Shown here in pieces: positions 34,158-45,630 of a stretch of 64,000 bases of DNA (within the stretch, counting starts at the first letter, position 1; the number at the start of each line of letters is the position of its first letter). The DNA is taken from assembly GCA_030685235.1 (NCBI GenBank), contig MU839095.1, positions 186,001 through 250,000 of the forward strand, given 5' to 3'. A model generated the notes under the pieces. That model did not search any database. It saw only the letters and a program-made list of their open reading frames with translations, and had not been told where the DNA came from. This DNA comes from Copromyces sp. CBS 386.78 (Eukaryota; Ascomycota; Sordariomycetes; Sordariales; Sordariaceae). The translations under genes and the position numbers were made by a program.

Positions 34158-37100
34158 TCATTTGTCGCCGGGCTTGACGATGCGGCAGACGAGGTCAGAG
34201 CCATCGACGGAGTCACCCTCGCGGACAGCAAGGGAGGAGACAACACCGTTGTGGGGAGCGGAGATGACCATTTCCTACATGACACAGATCAGTAATGTGC
34301 AAACTAAGGGTTAGGGTGGATAACGTACCATCTTCATGGCGCTGAGAACGGCGAGAGGATCGCCCTTCTTGACCTCGGTACCGTCGTGGACGCGGAGCTC
34401 AACGAGGACACCGGCCATGGGGGCACCGACCTGGCTGGAGTCGGTAGGATCGGCCTTGGCCCTGCTGACGTTCTCGACTGACGCCTTCTTGTCGTCCACG
34501 GTAACCTGGCGGACCTCACCGTTCATCTCGTAGAACACCTCACGCTGGCCGGTGTTCTCAGAGAGAGGACCGACAGCAAGGAGCTTGAGAATGAGGACCT
34601 TGCCCTTCTCGAGCTCGACGTGGAACTCCTCGCCGATCTCGGGCCTGGACAGGAAGTACTTGGTGGGAAGGACGGAGAGGTCACCGTACTTGGCCACGAA
34701 CTTTTTGTAGTCCTCAAAGACCTTGGGGTACATGACGTAGCTGGCAACATCGCACTCGGTGACGCTGCCGAACTTGCGAGCAAGCTCCTTGCGGACCTTG
34801 GCGAAGTCGGTGGGCTCGAGGAAGAGACCCGGGCGGGCGTCGAGCTTGCGACGGCCACGGAGAGCCTTGGTACGGAGAGGCTCGGGGAAACCGCCGTAGG
34901 GCTGGCCCATCATACCCTCAAGGAACTCGAGGACGGAGCCGGGGAAGTCAAGCTCGCCAGCACGGGCCAAGACATCATCCTTGTTCAGCTTGTTGGAAAC
35001 CATGAACTGAGCCAGGTCACCAACGACCTTGGAGGTAGGGGTGACCTTGACGATGTCACCGAGGAGGTCGTTGGCCTGCTCGTAGGCCTTCTTGGTCTCG
35101 AGCCACTGGGAGCCGAGGCCAAGCTGGGCAGCCTGGAACATCATGTTGGTGAGCTGACCACCGGGGATCTCGTGCTCGTAAACCTCGGGGTCGGGACCAG
35201 TGAGGTGGGCCTCGAAGGGCGAGTAGAGGAGACGAAGCTGAGACCAGTAGGTGTCAAGAGCACGGACGTGCTGGACGTTGAGACCAGTGTCCTTGTCAGT
35301 GCCATCAAGCGAAGCAATGATGGCGTTGATGCTGGGCTGAGAGGTCATGCCAGACAAGCTGTCAGTGGCAGCATCAACGGCATCAGCACCAGCCATGGCG
35401 CAAGCAACCATGGAAGCGACACCGGTACCCGCGGAGTCGTGAGTGTGGACGTGGATGGGGAGGTCGGGGTACTTCTTGCGGATGGCGCCGATGAGGAGGG
35501 TGGCAGCGTGGGGCTTAAGAACACCAGCCATATCCTTGATACCAAGGACATCAATGTCGAGAGCGACAAGCTCGTCAACGAGCTTGAGGTAGTACTCAAG
35601 GTTGTACTTCTTGCTAGGGTTAAGCATGTCACCGCTGTAGCAGACGGTACCCTCGCAAACACCGCCAGCCTTCTGGACAGCCTTGATACCAACCTCGAGC
35701 TGGTGGATGTCGTTGAGGGCATCGAAGACACGGAAGATATCGACACCGTTCTTCTTGGCCTGCTCGACGAAGTGCTCAATGGCGTTGTCGGGCAGAGAAG
35801 CGTAGGCAACACCGTTGGCGCCACGGAGGAGCATCTGGAAGGGAATGTTGGGCACAAGCTTGCGCATCCTGCGGAGTCTGTCCCAAGGATCCTCATAGAG
35901 GAAACGCATGGCGACATCGAAGGTGGCACCACCCCAGCACTCTAAAGAGTAGAGGTTGTGGAGGGCGTGGCTGGTCTCCTTGGCAATGTTCAACAGATCG
36001 ACGGTACGAACACGGGTGGCGAGGAGAGACTGATGGGCATCACGCCAGGTGGTGTCCATGAGAAGGCAGCCCTTGTAGTTGCGGACAGCCTTGGCGAAGG
36101 CCTTGGGGCCCTGCTCGAGAATGATCTGGCGCCAGCCCTTGGTGCAAGGCTGGTTGACATCGATCTTCTTGCCGGAAGCATCATGGAGCTCAGGAATGAT
36201 GATATCGCCCTTGAACTTGGGCTCACCGATCTGGCCCTTGATGCTGCTGCCGTTGACGGCGACATCACCGAGATAAGCAAGGAGCTTCTGAGCACGGTTC
36301 TGGCTGCCGACAAGGTCGAAGAGCGAAGGTGTATCATCAATGAAGGTAGTCCAGCAGTTGCCGTCGATGAAAGTCGGGTGAGTGAGGAGAGAAGCCAAGA
36401 AAGGAATGTTGGTCTTAACGCCGCGAATGCGGAATTCGATCAGAGCACGCAAAACTTTGCGTCTAGAAATCTCATACGTGGAGCCATGGCAAGTGGTCTT
36501 AACCAACATGCTGTTCACGAAGAGGTTAGCACAAGTCTTGACAGGAAGAGTGTGGGCATGGAGGTCGGAAACTGCTAGGGACGACGTAATGACTTACCTG
36601 TCGTAGAAAGCTAAGATCCATCGATGTTAGTGGCATGATATCAACAGGTGTATGGTATTTATACGTGGTGGTGATGATTTGAGGTGAGGACGGCGAGGGT
36701 GTTGATATGCTGATGCGTTGAGGCTCGAAGGCTGCACATGGTGCACGGCCCACCCCCCTGAGGTTTTGTGGGTCTTTCGGGTTGGCCCCACACTAATGGG
36801 TCCAAACAACTGCCATTTGTTTGCAGCGGAAATGCCTTGTGGGAAACAAGTCTGGAAATTGAGGTGTTGTTCTCAAAGTCTTTGGGTATGAAGGGGGAAG
36901 GGAGAACAACTTACGAGTAATGACGGCACCAGCAAAGCCGTTACCACCGTCGAGACGGACACCGTTACCACCAGCACTGCGGTATACCTCAATCTTGCCA
37001 GTATCGGGCTGGAAGTTCTTGGCGGGATCCTCAGTGGTAATACGGCACTGGATGGCGAAACCGCGGGTGGTGATGCGGTCCTGGGTGAGACCAAGCTGCT

Positions 37101-38869
37101 CAAGGGTAGCACCAGCGGCGATCTGGATCTGGGCAGCGACAATGTCGATACCGGTGATCTCCTCGGTAATGGTGTGCTCGACCTGGATACGGGGGTTGAT
37201 CTCGATGAAGTAGTAGCGGTTCTGCTGGTCGACAAGGAACTCGGCGGTACCGGCGTTGCGGTAGTTGACCGACTTGGCGAGCTTGACAGCATCGGCCAAG
37301 ATGGCATCGCGAGTCTCGGTGGGAAGGTCCTTGGCGGGGGCAATCTCGACGACCTTCTGGTGACGGCGCTGAACGGAGCAGTCACGCTCGTACAAATGGA
37401 CAATGTTGCCGTGGTTGTCACCCAGAAGCTGGACCTCAATATGCTTGGGCTTGTCGAGGAAGCGCTCGACGAAAACGGTGCCGTTGCCGAAGGCGCTCTT
37501 GGCCTCGGAGGTGGCACGCTCGAAGGACTCCTGCAGGGAAGACTCTTCGCGGACGACACGCATACCACGACCACCACCGCCGTACGCAGCCTTGATGATG
37601 ATGGGGAAGCCGAACTTGTCGGTGAAGTCCTTGACGGCCTCGAAGGTGTCGACAGCACCCTCGGTACCAGGGACGACGGGGACACCGGCGGCGATGGCAA
37701 GCTTGCGGGCAGAGACCTTGTCACCAAGAGCGTCGATCACTTGGGGCGAAGGGCCGATGAACTAAAAGAGAACAAGTTAGCGCTCATGCGCTCCTCATTG
37801 GACGAACCACATGAACCCCGCGCTCTAGCTGGACGCGGTCTGGGCAACTTACGATAAGGCCGGCCTTCTCAACCTTGCGAGCGAACTCGGCGTTTTCAGA
37901 GAGGAAACCATAACCTGTGGGAGGATCAGTACGATACGACCTCAAAGCCTTCAGGTGACCGGGCCTGTCCTACCGGGATGGATCATCTGGGCGCCATGCT
38001 CGACGGCAATCTTGACGATCTCGTCGGCGGCGAGATAAGCACCAACGGGAGTGTATTGTCCACGCTTGCCAATAACGTACGCCTCATCGGCCTCTGTATT
38101 CCTAGCATCAGTAACTGTAGCTGTAACTGCATCGCTCGCCAGCCAAGGCGCTGCCGTTGGCCTAGGCTAGATCGACGAAGGGATATTGGGGGAGAGTAAA
38201 ATCGCGCATACTCTGTCTGTGCATGGAGAGGCGGTCCTCATAACTGGTAGAAGTAAGAAACTGATCGAACAGGAGGGAGTAGAACATGGTTTGGAAGAAA
38301 CGCTTACCTGAAGACGGCAATGGTGTGAAGAGACAACTCGTGAGCCTGTGCAGTTTTCAATGTCAGCCACGCCCACAGCAAAGACATGCACGGCGAAGGG
38401 ATTGGTAACTCACAGTTCTGAAGATCTGTAAAGTGGTATCGGAAGTAAGTACGACTTTCATCTCATATTCGAGTGTTCATGGCGGTTGGACATACACGAA
38501 TGGCTTGAGTATCACTGTTAGCGCATCGCTCGGGGAACATATAATTGAGAGCAGGTAACTACTTACGAATTTCACCACGGTTGGCAACTGTTCCCATGAA
38601 GAAGCAACGTTAGTAGCTTGTCCAATACAGCTTCATAGACTTTTGCGCGCATAGGTTCAGTTGATCGCGACGCTCTTGCGAGCAACCGGCGACCGCACAC
38701 CAAGCACGTCCCGTCTCTCTATGGAATGTGAATGCGACTGACCCAGAATCTTGTTCAGCTGCATAATAGTCGAGTTGGCCCTGATGCGGTGGACGGTCTG
38801 GGCCTCCTTGGGGACATCGCCCTCCTCGAACACCTCCTCATACTGGTCGGCAGGCTTGTCGGAGGCCAT
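34158..38869 (-). CDS. pyruvate carboxylase, 12 exons with microexons
   Basis: Cytosolic biotin enzyme converting pyruvate, bicarbonate and ATP to oxaloacetate (anaplerosis, gluconeogenesis). Exons: 38869-38743, 38587-38567, 38503-38496, 38425-38414, 38345-38308, 38243-38212, 38093-37974, 37914-37853, 37761-36915, 36610-36598, 36510-34329, 34274-34158. They sum to 3,579 nt, exactly 1,192 aa plus stop, the expected fungal length. The joined N-terminus gives KILVANRGEIPIRIFRTAHE, the conserved biotin-carboxylase start. ATP-grasp Gly-rich loop [12 protein letters not shown] near 198-209; carboxyltransferase [10 protein letters not shown] near 580 and [10 protein letters not shown] downstream; biotin motif AMKM with biotinyl Lys1153, directly before the last intron. 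No presequence, so cytosolic as in yeasts. PHYDSML of most homologs is PFYDSML here, encoded by the 13-nt exon. Confidence 0.96.
36598..36610 (-). other. 13-nt microexon (exon 10) of pyruvate carboxylase
   Basis: Minus strand CTTTCTACGACAG between acceptor ATCTTAG and donor GTAAGT. It completes a Pro codon, adds Phe-Tyr-Asp and begins Ser, linking AVIT to SMLVK. The intron before it (36611-36914, 304 nt, branch CACTAAC) is the longest in the gene; the one after is 36511-36597 (branch GCTAACC). Confidence 0.88.
38414..38425 (-). other. 12-nt microexon (exon 4) of pyruvate carboxylase
   Basis: Minus strand ATCTTCAGAACT (Ile-Phe-Arg-Thr) between acceptor TTTACAG and donor GTGAGT. Being a multiple of three and in phase 0 on both sides, its skipping would delete four conserved residues without a frameshift. 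Confidence 0.88.
38496..38503 (-). other. 8-nt microexon (exon 3) of pyruvate carboxylase
   Basis: Minus strand CCATTCGT between acceptor ACTCAAG and donor GTATGT. It supplies the last two bases of one Pro codon plus Ile-Arg (phase 1 in, phase 0 out). Upstream intron 38504-38566 has branch GCTAAC. Only this exon completes the invariant EIPIRIFRT sequence. Confidence 0.88.
38567..38587 (-). other. 21-nt microexon (exon 2) of pyruvate carboxylase
   Basis: Encodes most of VANRGEI; entered in phase 1 and left in phase 1. Acceptor AACAG, donor GTAAGT. The upstream intron is 155 nt with branch TACTAAC. Confidence 0.9.
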
Positions 38870-41800
38870 CTTGACTCAATTGACGCAAGATCGTGGTGTG
38901 TTGAGAAGAGAAGAGCTGGTGAGGTAGGGATTTTGGAGGGTGAGCGAGCTACTTGAGTCTCGAGGCAATGACGAGGTCGGCGGGGTCTGTCCCGGTGGTG
39001 GGGTTATCAGGGTTACGGTGCGACGTGCTGCAGCTAACTGCGGCTAGACAGATTAAGTAGGTTGGATTGGCTGGTACCATTCAGATGTACCAAGCCAAGC
39101 TCGCAGAGCTCCGGTTAAATCTAGATGCGGTACCTTGCTGCTCCAACTATACAACGCTAACTACTAACAGGGGGGCCGGACAGTTTCCGGGGCTAAGCTT
39201 ATTCGCAACTCAAAAGCGAAGTCTTACGTTTGGTGTTAGTGTACACGGAAGCACAGAGGGCGGTCCAGAAACTACGACGGGAGAGGCACACTGCTTTGCC
39301 GAACAGAAAAAAAAAAAAAAGCAAAGAGGGCAAAATTGACGGGAGCACGACTTTCGGAGAGGGAGAGGCTGGACGAGGACGGGGTCTGTCAGGGCATTTC
39401 TGTCTAGCGACATGGAAAACTGAGAGAAAAGAGTCAGACCTCGACATCCATGAGAGCTCCTCAACCGGAGCGGGACCTAACAAAATGGTCGGGTTGGAAC
39501 TCTACCCAGCTTGGGCAGGGATAAGTCAACCTGCCAGTCGCATCTTGCAAGCACCTCGTTCACGGATTCATCATCGCTTTGTGTGGGATCGCTATCATGG
39601 CTTTGACAGATTGATGCCATGCATCGCTTCCACTTGCTAAGATTGTCTGTTGTGGCCGGGGGCTATACGTTGACGAGAATTATTGGTAGTGTGCATGTAC
39701 CTCTACCCCAAGTGAGAAACACCTAGATCCCGAGCCCGCCCACTCCTTTCTTGAGTCTACCAGTTCCAACCTTGCCTATCAAGGAAATTCCGCAAATCAA
39801 GAGGGTGGTCTGGTGACTCAAAGCTTGTGACTTGTACCTCAATTACCTATCTCGTTACGATAGCGCTTTGCAACGGCATGTCATCACACCACGGAAGGTC
39901 GGGTCGAGGTGGGATAGTTTGTACTTCCGTCTGTAGAGCTTTGGAAACTGAGCCGCGAAGAGGCATGCATGTTGCATGGTGCAGTCACGTCCGCGGATGA
40001 GCATTGTGAACATCACCATTGACGAAACATATAACTATATATTTTGAGTAACAGGCACGGCAGGATGGGGTGTTTGGCATCTACGATGTTTGCAAGAAAG
40101 GGCCCGGCGCCGAGACAGAACCCCGCACTGGGAGAATGCCGTTTATCACACCTGTTATCAAACTCCTCCCACTGGCTCATATTGCCTCTTTGTGTAGCCA
40201 GGCAACGATGATCAGTCAGAAAAATTCTCAAGGTGTTGGGAAGGTTTACCCACCATCAACCAAGTGGTGAGAAAGTCGGCTCTGGCAACCAAGGCAAGTT
40301 GGGGGGTTCTTCGGCGCCCGTACTGGTCCGGGGGCCGGCAGCGTGGATGGTACAAAAGGGATGGGGTCAATCTGGGGCCGGTCATTGGTTCGGGCGATTC
40401 CAGGCCGGCAGACCCCTTGCGAAGACAGATCCGGGCACAGGCACGAGATGGGCCGATAGCGACACCCACGACAAGGGCTTCACAGCACATGCATCGTCTT
40501 CAGCGCGAAAACCCCCCAAACTCCATTATAATTTTCTGAATGTATCGGTACTTTGTCTCTTCTCTTTTGGGCCGCTCTCTGGTATGGGTGGATGCATCAG
40601 CCCGGCCATCCTGCTTTGCAACCCACTTCTAATTCGGAGACCCCATGTGGGGCTTTTATTGAGGTTATTTTCACCTCCCGCTCACAGTCTTCGTATCTTT
40701 TGGAGGTGAGTCCGGAGACTATTCGCACAACAAAATCCTGCGCGTTGGTATCCAAGAACCTTGCGGGTGTTTTTAACCCCCTGCACGCCTACTGACACTG
40801 TGGGATCCGTGGGCTCGCTTCCTGCAACTTTAGCTTTGACAGACGTAACCCGGCTGTGCGACACCGGAGGCTGGATCATCCAGGGCTCTGGAATGGGTTT
40901 GGTATAACTCTAAAACGACCGCCCTGGACTTTTTTTTTTTTTTTTTTTGGAATCTGCCAGTATCTTTTGAGTCATAACTACAACTGGCGGCTTTTGGTTC
41001 GAATGTCTTGAATTCCAGGCCGACTTCCTTGAACCTGGCAACGACCAGTTCAGCTTTCCGAAGAAGCGAGAATCCAACCAGAACTGGACCGACACAAGCC
41101 AGCCTGTGAAGCCACTTTCTCCAACTCTGTGAAGGGAAACACACCATTGGCTCAGAAGATCATCTGATAAATCTCGCAACCGATCTCCTCATGTTCTCGT
41201 GTGAATAACCGAGGATAACCACGACATATTTTCGTTCTCACATAGACGTTCCTGCTGTTGATGATCTCCAGGGTTACGTTTGGGGAAAGGAAGTCTCATT
41301 ATAGGTTAGACAGGTTTGATGGCCAACGGTTGACGAATCCCCTAGCTATTTTCGTCCAAATTCTCACTTATACTGGACGTTCAAAGTCTTGGTGGATGTT
41401 TCTTGATTGACCATTGCCTATTGGCTCGGGTGACGGCAATGCTACGGACCATTAATGCCAATGGCAAGCTTAGGCCTTTGCTCCTCCAACACAATGCGAT
41501 CATATCTTCAAGATATGTTGCGTTTACAATATTCTCCGGTGTACCGTGGTTGACAACTCCGCCAGGTGGTTTCCAGACAGGTGCTCTGCCTATATTGACC
41601 CTTCTATCATCACCTAACTGAGAGACGTCATGTACCCCGGAATCAGGGCACAATATAGGTACGGCCTTTGAATCTCATCTTCACATATGTATCAGCAACG
41701 AATACCCCTCACGATATGCAGTTAGTAGACTGCTCATTCGAGCTTGAGACACCGGCACTATTCCATCATAACCAAGGAACTTATTACACATGGTCAGATT

Positions 41801-43184
41801 AGTCTTGATCACAAGACCCTAGCCGTTACAAAGCCAAGGAGACTGTTCGTTCCATCCCAAGACAGTATACCCCGAAACAAAAACGACGTCAATTCCAAGT
41901 CCACGGACCTGTACCAAGCCGATCACTCGGAACCAAGTCAAAAAGGACTACCAAAATCCCCAATCAGCCCTGCAGATCGTTCTTGTCTTGCTTGCCGCTT
42001 CCACTTCTTGGAAGAAGCTAAGAAAAAAAGACCCCAGGTTTTAGCCAGCTCAGGAAGGTGGATTATGTTTGGTATTGTATGGGGTAAAAGCAACGACCCC
42101 GTTTTTAGTCTCGTTTCTCGACGTGCCGAAACGTTCCAAACGGACCGGGGGAAGGGCGGGAACGGGATGTCGCGAAGACGTTTCGGGTCGTGCAGACATG
42201 TGGTCGGGCGGGGCCGGAGCGGGTTTTACCACTTCCACTTCTTCCTCGGTTACATACATACCGGTACGGAATCCACGACTGTTGACCACCTCCATGTTCC
42301 TGTAGCTGTCAGTTTTTGACGAAACATTCAGCTCCTATTCACACGGTTATGTAGTTTAAATGTATTGGTACTTACGTACTTTCTATGTTGAACCCTTAAC
42401 CCAATGTCAATGTCATTGTACCTATCTCCGTCGGTTTGCGAATACCGTTCTACGCCGAGGTCGGTTCCCGAAAACCTACGATGACGAACGTTCGCCGACT
42501 TATACACGAATTTTTCGTTGGCTTCTACCTATATCCACTTGTTCCTCGGAATAACAGCAGTTCAGATACAAGCAAACATCAGTCTTGTCTTTTAGTGTGT
42601 CAAGAACACATCACACCTCCTTAACCGGGCCATGAGATGAGCCCCATGACTTCCAAAACCAGAGCCGACGAAGCCACATCCGTACTTACAACATCCAACG
42701 TCATACCATGGTGGAGTTCCAAAACTCTCTCACGTCGTCCGCTTCCTAGTGCGATCCACCTCGAACGAATAAAAGATCGAAAAAAGTGGTCCGTTGATGA
42801 TCGCTTCGAGGAAAAAATGCCTAAAGTTACCCGTTTTCCCTATGTACCTGTTACTCCTCAACCCATCGCCGTCTCACATGATATTATCCGTACTAATTTC
42901 ATATGCCAGATCTGACATCTGATCCCGTCGTGCTTCCTTCGCAAATGCAAGGTACAGCACAACTCCCCGGCCATCTTTGGTGCGGCCTTCACATTCTTAA
43001 CAGTGACGACAGCTCTCGAAGCCCTGGTATGACCCTTTTATGACCTGATCATATCCGGTCCATACCAACGTCCCTAGAAACCCGTTTAAGGTGTGGAGGG
43101 AGTGTGAACCTCGACCGAATGCCTGCTGTTATCTCACCCACCACACTTCAACTCCCATCCTCATCTCTCACGCTCTCCCTCCCA
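38870..43184. other. 4.3-kb gene-poor region upstream of pyruvate carboxylase
   Basis: No gene can be supported across this interval. It has homopolymer tracts: 14 A at 39307-39320 and 19 T at 40930-40948. The longest frames (41744-42319 plus, 191 codons; 40233-40709 plus, 158 codons) show no known motif. The left end must contain the pyruvate carboxylase promoter and the right end the 3' flank of MPC1. Long non-coding transcripts are possible but not visible as such. Confidence 0.5.
40930..40948 (+). repeat. T19 homopolymer
   Basis: Nineteen consecutive T in the gene-poor region upstream of pyruvate carboxylase; no adjacent gene or duplicated flank was seen. Confidence 0.9.
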
Positions 43185-44156
43185 TTACTTGCTGCCAACA
43201 ACCTCCTTAACCTTAGTCTCAACCTTGGCCTCAATATCTCTAGCCTTCTCCTTGCCCGCAGCCACCGCGTTGTCCAGGCCCTCCTTCTCCTTACCGCCCC
43301 AGTAGTTGTAGTTCAGGTAGCGATAGCCTTGCGTCAACTGCGCGGTCTCGTTGACGGCGTGGCACAGGAACAGGAGGTAGTTCTTGGGCTGAACGGCGAG
43401 CGAGTAGCGCATGAAGGTGGCCGAGTAGATGCAGAGGGCGAAGGTCATTTGGCCGGAGATCCTATGTCAAAGTTAGATAGGAGGGTATGTTAGGTTTGGT
43501 GTATCATGCCATGCTGCGTGGATGAGTGAGGGAAGAAGAAGCATCCTGGGTGTTTATGATGAGGTACGGCTGTTGGTTAAATTGTAGGTTGTCTGGGACA
43601 GGAAGCTCATCAAAGACATGAGTGAGGAACATTAAAGGCAGGTTGATGTTCGTGGTTGATAGACATGGAAGGGTACGCACAGTTCAGGACTCTTCTGTGT
43701 ATCCATCACAGCCGCGATGGGAATACCAAAGTTGGAGGCAGGGCCCCAGAAGTCTGAGAGCACATTGGTATATCAGCAAGCGTGTCCAACATTTGTTGTT
43801 GCAAGGTATGTCCTTTTTCCACCGGGTTCACCCAGCAAGCATCATGCTGCTGGAGCTTATGCAGCGCTACCGTCCGTCTCCAAGACCTGTGATACCAATG
43901 TCGAACTCCCAAAGATCATGTCTGGTTAGAACTGTGTCTTTGGAGATGTTCTACCTGGACATCCTTCACGATGATGCTAGACCCCGGACTTATCGGGGAT
44001 TGGCCGGGGGGGTCTGGGATCACGACTCGAGACCGAGCGGGTCGCTGGAGCTGGCTGGGGTAAACTGGGGTATGGGGACTTACGCGTTGAGCAGACATAG
44101 TTCAGGACGGGGTGAGACCTGATCTTCGCATTGACAGCTTTCACAAGGGCGGCCAT
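43185..44156 (-). CDS. mpc1: mitochondrial pyruvate carrier subunit MPC1
   Basis: MPC1 pairs with a second MPC subunit to move pyruvate across the mitochondrial inner membrane. Three exons: 44156-44084 ([19 protein letters not shown]...), 43753-43681 and 43461-43185. Introns are 44083-43754 (330 nt, GTAAGT) and 43680-43462 (219 nt, GTGCGT, acceptor CATAG). Product 140 aa. Joined exons restore [35 protein letters not shown] and [17 protein letters not shown], all hallmark MPC1 segments, with the conserved HFWGP and NETAQ motifs and two to three hydrophobic helices. The C-terminal ~35 residues are a charged Lys/Glu-rich extension ([18 protein letters not shown]). The introns here are longer than most in the window. 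Confidence 0.94.
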
Positions 44157-44714
44157 TTTGACTGTTTTTGGACGGATCGTATACCGTATTTGGCGCGTCA
44201 CTGATATCGAGATTGGATGGCTCGCGAAATCGGCGAAAGATGCAATCAAGAAGAAGTTGGGGGTCCGTCCGCTCTCAGCACGGACCACCATTGTTCCTTC
44301 AGGACTCAGCTGAGTGGGTGAGGCTGCCAACTGCTCAGCTCGGCATTGTCATGGAGTGGGGCAGCCTTATGGATTGGCGATACATACCCTCTTTTACAGG
44401 GGCAGGCACAAGTTTAGTTCTCAGCATGGTGCCATCGTGTTCATGATCTGTATATTGATATTCGCCGCTTTCATTGCAATGCTATATCCCTGATTCATAC
44501 TTGAAAAACGCAGGTGTTTGTCCCGCTCTAAACAAATGTTTTCATTGAACCCCCTTAACGCCAGCATAAAATTTCACACCTCTTAAACCAGGGCAGAGCT
44601 TCATTTGCTTTCATCCAAGCCCGCTTTATGCAGGGGAGTTCTAGCATGTCTCGGACATAATACACCATCGGATTGGATCGGTAAATTAATCGTAAAGTCG
44701 AACGGTTAACCTCT
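44157..44714. other. intergenic: MPC1 upstream region and SmB 3' flank
   Basis: A 0.56-kb gap between two minus-strand genes. The short frames in it have no similarity. Presumed MPC1 promoter lies in the left half (44.16-44.45 kb). Confidence 0.5.
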
Positions 44715-45630
44715 TTATCTGCGAGGGGGCGGGTTGAAGCCAGCGGGGCCACCAGCGCCCGGAGGAGGGAACGAAGGGGGGAAGCCGGGGGCACCAGGGA
44801 AGCCAGCGGCAGGAGGGAACACGGGGAAGCCGGGAGGAGGAGCTGATAAAGGTGTTAGCGACCGAGACACAGATAAGTTCAGGAAGAATAACTTACGGCC
44901 ACCACGACCGGGGAAACCGGGGGGTGCAGCACCCGGGAAACCGGGGAACGGAGGGGGAGGCGCAGCGCCGCCAACACCAGCAGCGGGTCCGGCGAGCGAG
45001 ATAGGAGCGGCAGCACCGCGTCCAGCAGGCCGAGCAACACCAGGACCAGCCTGGAGCGCGGAAGCAAGTCCTCCACCAGTCGATTTTCCAAGACGAGCGC
45101 TGGGGTCCGCGGGGGGAGGCGACTCGACGGAGAGCGAAATGATATGGGCGCCACGGATGATTGTGAGACCCAATGTGCGCTTCTCCTCCTGTTCGACAGT
45201 CTGGGCGGCGGGGGCAGAAGACCCAGGGGCGGTGGGGTTGTTTTGTCTACGCTTAATACGGCGGAACTCTTCGGCATCGGCGAGGACGAGGTTCATGTGC
45301 TATCAACATGTTAGCATTGTTGGCAAAGTCGAATAACGTAGGTGTCATATCGTACCTTATCGAAGGCAAGCATCTGTCCGGTCATCTGGCGGCCATCGTT
45401 AAGAGTGACACGCATCCGGTAGTTGATCTGTTGCAATGGAAACCGTCAGTTCTTCGTGCCGTTGTTGATATTCGAGATCGATCGAGACTAAAAGCGTGGG
45501 AGTACGTACGTAACCGGCCTGTGATATCGCACCTTGTCAGTTGTCTGGCGTCAACATTGATACGTCAAGCGGCAGAACGGGTTGGGGAACGATGACTTAC
45601 CATCTTGCCTTGCTTGTTGGTCGACGCCAT
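44715..45630 (-). CDS. small nuclear ribonucleoprotein SmB
   Basis: Core Sm-ring protein of the U1, U2, U4 and U5 spliceosomal snRNPs. Four exons: 45630-45601 (MASTNKQGKM), 45427-45356, 45299-44897 and 44842-44715. Introns: 45600-45428 (173 nt, branch ACTGAC), 45355-45300 (56 nt, branch GCTAAC, acceptor GATAG), 44896-44843 (54 nt, branch GCTAAC). Product 210 aa. Sm1 motif INYRMRVTLNDGRQMTGQML..DKHMNLVL spans exons 2-3; Sm2 motif is LGLTIIRGAHIISLSVE. The rest is a Gly/Pro/Ala/Phe-rich tail with PGFPGRGG and PPPPGFP repeats, as in SmB/B'. The final exon encodes only tail. The start lies 506 bases from the divergent rpl11 start. Confidence 0.94.

Noticed and set aside
34620..35945. Plus-strand open frame of 441 codons
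   Set aside because: Antisense shadow of pyruvate carboxylase, with the same Leu/Val/Glu/Asp/Gly bias; no family resemblance.
41744..42319. Plus-strand open frame of 191 codons
   Set aside because: No motif, contains low-complexity segments, and lies in a region with equally long overlapping frames on the opposite strand.
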